From positions 51,281,964-51,345,963 of the forward strand of contig CM060065.1 of NCBI GenBank assembly GCA_030533445.1: DNA of 64,000 bases, in the 5' to 3' direction. The notes under the pieces are model-generated. The model searched no databases. It was not told the origin of the DNA and worked only from the letters and a program-made list of their open reading frames with translations. Source of the stretch: Cyprinodon diabolis. Taxonomy: Eukaryota > Chordata > Actinopteri > Cyprinodontiformes > Cyprinodontidae. The translations under genes and the position numbers were made by a program. The stretch's first letter is position 1. Every line of letters starts with the position of its first letter. Of the stretch, positions 59,681 through 64,000 are shown in pieces.

Positions 59681-60354
59681 TCCCTCTCCCTGTTAAAGAT
59701 TTGACTTTTACTCCACATAGCTTCTTTAGACTTTCTTTCCTGTCCTTTCTCTTCCAAAGTAATTAACTAGTGGAAATGTTTTACCTTGAATGGTTGTCAG
59801 ATCAATTTCTCATTGGAGGTCTTTGGAAACCTGCTGTGGCACACTCTGCCTGTCAGATCTCAGCCACTGGGCACATCAGGTCCACTTCAGTGGTTTTAAA
59901 CTACAACACAGTTACTGAGAGTCCCATGAAGAGAATGAACTTCAGTTTGAGGTGATACTTTATAGATGCTAAACACTGGGAACAATAGCTTTGGTTTTAT
60001 GACCAGTTCTATGCAGACGTATTCAAAACCTAGATTTAAGTACTTAATTCCCATAATGGTACCCCATGTTCCATGCAAAAGCTGAAATTTATTACACTAG
60101 AATTTTTTTCTGGTTAGTCAGATACTTTGAGTAATGTATACTCAAGTAATTGGAAGTAAATTTGCATATTTTAAAATCTTAATACAACTATATAAAAAAA
60201 AGTGGCTGCATATGTGTTTATCCACCCTTTTGAAATGCTTTGAACAACCCCCTTCGAATGTGTGTAAAATAACACAGTACTGTAAGCAGGGGTCAAAGTA
60301 AGCCGGAATAGTCAGGTACTGCATACTAATTTCTGGGTTAAGCTGCTGCATAAT
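59681..60354. other. No gene recognised
   Basis: Unremarkable AT-rich sequence. Confidence 0.45.
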
Positions 60355-60915
60355 ATTTTTGCCATATTTATTTAAGGATCTGACCCAAAATGCAGAGAAC
60401 CACTCAGAGAGCAAGGCAATGGTTTAACAGGTTTATTGTGGTAAGGGTAAAGGGGGTTGGATCTGGAACTCAGAGAGCTGGTGAACAGGAACTAGAAAGT
60501 GTTTGGGGGGGGTTCTTCTCTCACTTTGAATCCAGTAAGTCTCGGTTGATCTACTGCAGAGGGGACTCCTTGGAGAGTGGAAAGGTAGACGTACGTAGGA
60601 TCCAGAGGAGCAATGGAGCAGACTGTCACTTGGAACGGCACATGTGGAGGTTTTTCAGCTGCTCAGTGTGAACACAGATAATCCTTCCAGGGGGGCAGAA
60701 GGCCAAACATCCAGTATGTAGGAAGACTTCCTAGAACTGGAAAACACTCTGGCCTCGAGGTAGTGACAGTCCAATGCTTAAATACTCCTCCAGATAATGA
60801 TCCAACGAGCCGCAGGTGTGCAGGGGGGACCAACGAGGACAGGGCGCCACCTGGGGGTGGAGGGAGAGACAAACACAAAACAACAGACCACACAAACTGG
60901 ATGCCTGACAATTTT
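60355..60915 (-). mobile_element. Solo LTR, minus orientation, perfect 5-bp TSD atttt
   Basis: The LTR spans 60360-60910 (551 bp), from TGCCATATTTATT (the usual TGTCA is changed to TGCCA) to GGATGCCTGACA. It resembles 56748-57433 throughout ('aacaggtttatt', 'cacacaaactggat'). atttt lies at 60355-60359 and 60911-60915. Confidence 0.85.
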
Positions 60916-61870
60916 GTGCCACCAACTTTAACAAAAATTATAATTTGATCAACAGTTGTGCAGCATTTAAATCTCACACGAACTAATTTAATACATGTCT
61001 GGTGTGCATTAAACTCTACGTCAAATTCTGCTCACTCAGCTTATTCACTTACAAATACGTCTTTGCGTTTAGCTCCATGTTTTGTCGAAAAAACTTTGAT
61101 TTGTTTTATTTCATATATTAATTGATCCTTTTTACTCACCTTAAAAGTTTTCATTCAGTCTGTTTTACCTGTAAGGCCACACCATTCTCTGCAGGATGGT
61201 GTTTGTAGACCAGATATTGCTTCTTATCAGCTGTATGATGAACTGTTGTCTCTTTGCAAAGATAGGATATGATATGAATAAAATGCCGACTGAGTGAAAT
61301 CCACCGATCTCTGTTTATTTAACTTGGGTGAATAGTTGAATACTTTTTACTCACTACAATGCTGTGCCAGCTCATAAGAGAATACATATCTATTGACCTT
61401 AATGATTAATTTTGGATGAAGACCCAGATAAAAAGACACATAGACCTTGTCCCTCTACTTCAATCCATCCAATAAGGATGTAAATGTTTTCTTTAATTGT
61501 CATAAAAATGTTCTCTATTTCCTTCAGGTATTTTAATATTTTAATTTACTTCTCTTAGTTAAGCTTTGAATTGTGTCGGCATTTGGAAGTAGCAAGAGAG
61601 GTTCTTGCATTATAAAGACTGCATCAAGTAAAAATTAACTGGATGTCATCATGGGTGAAACTATTATAACGTAAGTTTGGATTTTGTTAATGGAGAGTTA
61701 AAATACCTAGTAATCTTTTCCATATACGTCTTTCAACAAAGAGTTCTGTAGGTGTTGCATCATCCGTGGTAACAGCAAAAGAAATATTACAATCCCTGGT
61801 AAGTTTCAGTGCCATAATGCCAGTGATTTTTTTTACATTTACTAAAGGGTCTGAATAAATGGTGGCAGGG
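60916..61870. other. No gene recognised
   Basis: AT-rich; 61300-61360 faintly resembles a Tc1-type MITE end. Confidence 0.4.
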
Positions 61871-62029
61871 CATCCATCCATCCATCCATCCATCCATCCA
61901 TCCATCCATCCATCCATTCATTTTCCGGGTCGTGAGGGGTTGCTGGTGCCACCCTCAAACCTAAGGAGAATTTAGAGAAACCAATTAACCTGACAGTCAT
62001 GTTTTTGGACTGTGGGAGGAAGCCGGAGT
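61871..62029 (-). mobile_element. LINE 3' tail fragment with ATCC microsatellite (host of the next element)
   Basis: An ATCC tract (61871-61917) is followed by 'gggtcgtgaggggttgctgg' and 'ggactgtgggaggaagccgg', as in the fragment at 34502-34858. It resumes at 62578 ('agccggagtacccagagag') after the inserted element. Confidence 0.75.
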
Positions 62030-62586
62030 TAGCCTCGTGAGACCATCCTGATCTCGTGAGCTTTCAAGGTTTCACTCGCAAATCAGTCTGCCTACTCTCC
62101 GTTAAAGAAAATTTGGAGCCGTTCACCAAACGAACGTCCAATCAGCGTTGGCTTTGAGGCGGGTTGATGTGTGACGCAACGAGAAGCGCGACAGTTAGGT
62201 CTAAAGAACATGGCGGCTTCAGCCGATGAAACTAGCGTTAGCGTGGCTATCGAGCAAGTTTTATCGGAATTACAGAGTATTTCTTCACTGAAAGAAGAGC
62301 AAAACACTGCTCTGGAGGCTTTTCTCAGAGGAAAAGATGTTTTTGCTCTTCTCCCGACTGGTTTCGGCAAGAGTTTGATCTATCATTTGGCTTGAGCCTG
62401 GCTTGTGGTTGTGTTTTCGTCGTCGCTCTGTTAGTACGACATATGCTTCGTTGATCTGATTGGTTTATTTGGCCCTTCTATCACCAACATAGGCCAATCA
62501 GCTAACCAGTATTTTTGCCCCTTCCTAAAATTACTTCAACGGAAGGTTTGCTCCGCATATCCATCGGAGTCAGGTTAAGCCGGAGT
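62021..62586 (+). mobile_element. Nonautonomous DNA transposon carrying a RecQ-like helicase start (copy 2)
   Basis: The element spans 62030-62577 (548 bp). The left end is TAGCCTCGTGAG and the reverse-complemented right end is TAACCTGACTCC. The perfect 9-bp duplication agccggagt lies at 62021-62029 and 62578-62586. The undisturbed LINE tail at about 34724 contains 'agccggagtacc' once, showing the empty site. Architecture matches 612-1186. Confidence 0.88.
62210..62395 (+). pseudogene. Truncated RecQ-like SF2 helicase N-terminus (transposon-borne)
   Basis: An intact 61-codon frame starts MAASADETSVSVAIEQVL. It continues with LKEEQNTALEAFLRGKDVF (motif 0 region) and LLPTGFGKSLIYHLA (Walker A), then TGA. 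The ATG is chosen because the copy-1 fragment at 824 also begins MAA at the same relative place. Only the ATP-binding start of a RecQ-type helicase is present; the DEAH box and the second RecA domain are missing. The frame is open, but the product would not be a working helicase. Confidence 0.8.
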
Positions 62587-62744
62587 ACCCAGAGAGAAAA
62601 TGTTAAGAATATTCTGAAGGTAAATAATTTCTGTGCGTTTAAATTTTAAATCAATTGTCGAATATTACACAGTCCAGAATATTTGTTTTAAATTTATATT
62701 GTTTTTTTTCTTTTTTTTAATAGAAAATGGAAAAGCTAGGGTTA

Positions 62745-62900
62745 CTGTCATGGAGTGGAGGTAGAGCTCAAAACCCATATACAGACTGTTGCAGGTTCAA
62801 ATCCCAGCCCTGCTGACCTTTGCTGTAAGTCTCTCCTCTCTCTTCTAAACCACTTTCCTGTCTCCATACTACTGAAAAAGACAAAATAATGGCCACCAGA
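62745..62900 (+). mobile_element. tRNA-derived SINE
   Basis: An A-box-like 'tggagtggagg' at about 62752 and a B-box GGTTCAAATCC at about 62790 are spaced as in a tRNA-type RNA polymerase III promoter. They are followed by 'gacctttgctgtaagtctct', a pyrimidine stretch and 'ctttcctgtctcc', typical of a teleost tRNA-SINE body. No clear tail or TSD. Confidence 0.65.
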
Positions 62901-64000
62901 GCGTAAACACTAGAGACTCAGTCTAAAATACCTAAATATGATTTATAGGTTATATTGCTCTGTATCCAAAAAATATGTAATTTTATGAAATATATGCAGG
63001 GTTAAAAAAAACTATTCCAAATTATTTTGTTATATAGCACTGGCAAGAATTTAAAACTACATTCACCCCTGACTGTAAGCCTACTGGATTACAGTCAGGA
63101 TTTGCAGCTAAACTGACACTCCTGGTAAAAAGAGGTATAATCAGAGAAGTCCTGAATCTTTTGCAGGAATCCACTTCACTCAGCTGGCCTTTTGTATGCA
63201 GACACAAAACTTTTAAAACAACTCCAGTTGTCTTTGGTTTTTAACCTCTGTCTATATATGTGTGGTTTGTCTCATTTACAAAACAGCTTGAGACCGCATG
63301 AACATTTAGGTCTCCAGATAATCTTCGGGGCTAACCTTCCTTTTATCCAGGATTTGTACGAGGCACAGGTCCAGGGTCAGAGAAAAGGAAAGCTCTCTGA
63401 AAATCCAACATTTCCTGCATTCAAACTGTTTAAACTTCTATTCTTAAGTTGATAAAACAGAAACCTATTTTTAAAATCACTTGGCACAGAGAATGCTTCT
63501 CCCCTCATACTATCTATCTAATTCACAAATGAAAAACTCGACCTCAATAAACAACCTGAGTAGTCAGCTGCACTGCGGTGAATTATGAACATATTTGAAA
63601 TATAACTTCCTCCCTTTTTTTCCTTTCTTCCATACTCCAAAAAAAGAAAAATGTGTTTACATACAAATGTACAAAACTATGCTTTTATCCAAATTCTTTC
63701 CTCTTAATTTAATATATTTATACCTCATGAGCTTCTTAACCAAAATCAAATACCTTGATTGTGCAAACACTTATAGCCAATAAATGTGATTCATTTTCTG
63801 ATATTGACTTTTCTTGAATGTTTCATCATCTTCCATCATATTGTTGCCCTTAACACTATCTATTAGCATCAGTATCTAAGCCACTAAAACCTAAATCTTA
63901 TGTTGGCATGAAGGGCAAAATCATTAAATCCAAATAGGCATGCTGAATCTGATTCTACGGCACTTAAAGTATAATAGCACTCCAGTGACTGCAAGCACTA
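62901..64000. other. No gene recognised
   Basis: AT-rich to the end of the window; the open frames are short and without motifs. Confidence 0.45.

Noticed and set aside
59167..59757. 196-codon minus-strand frame rich in Phe, Leu and Ser
   Set aside because: It is a direct reading of the (GAAA)n repeat.
61687..61917. Frame with repeated MDGW
   Set aside because: The repeat is the ATCC microsatellite read on the minus strand.
1..64000. CRISPR arrays, bacterial operons, phage or plasmid features
   Set aside because: There are no spaced direct repeats, ribosome binding sites or bacterial gene families; the sequence is vertebrate-like.

Overview
The window looks like noncoding DNA (intergenic or long-intron) from a ray-finned (teleost) fish. 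I see no operons, ribosome binding sites or long uninterrupted genes. Base composition is AT-rich. Every protein-like signal I can name belongs to a transposable element. The teleost call rests on the repeat types: many small hAT-type elements with 8-bp target-site duplications (TSDs), CR1/L2-type LINE fragments whose 3' ends carry short tandem tails, a LINE with a restriction-enzyme-like endonuclease bracketed by (TA)n, Tc1 remnants, a tRNA-type SINE and solo LTRs. The genus cannot be fixed. No host gene was recognised with confidence; two short exon-like stretches (30110-30350 and 36481-36543) are flagged only as candidates.

Layout. 0-6 kb: a LINE-tail remnant, a 575-bp element carrying the start of a RecQ-like helicase (612-1186), a fold-back element (3293-3584), a LINE reverse-transcriptase scrap, and two hAT elements inserted at target sites three bases apart (5135-6081). 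7-18 kb: a TA microsatellite, a solo LTR with intact 5-bp TSD (8447-9369), decayed LINE pieces (11.8-13.2 kb), a hAT element inside an older element (15.34-16.62 kb), and another solo LTR (17174-17779). 18-35 kb: LINE scraps, hAT elements at 21383-22271, 27145-27842, 28808-29303, 32046-32875 and 34074-35092, a Harbinger-like element (25586-25989), a long-armed fold-back element (29443-30076) and a solo LTR (30560-31078). 35-50 kb: mostly unrecognised sequence, then a minus-strand L2-type LINE 3' half (38801-39780), the endonuclease LINE between TA tracts (42070-43206), a 1.2-kb element with 3-bp TSD (44548-45751) and a 1.3-kb hAT element (47009-48343). 50-64 kb: a Tc1 transposase scrap, three solo LTRs in mixed orientation (55590-60910), a 438-bp GAAA microsatellite, a second helicase-carrying element (62030-62577) nested in a LINE tail, and a tRNA-type SINE.

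How it fits together. There is no cooperating host gene set; the window is a layered record of transposition. Many boundaries are supported by TSDs read directly from the sequence, so the order of several nested insertions can be stated. The most unusual system is the pair of 0.55-0.58-kb elements with TAGCCTG-like ends and 9-bp TSDs. Each carries the same N-terminal RecQ-like helicase fragment, ending just after the Walker A motif. They look like deletion derivatives of a larger helicase-encoding DNA transposon.
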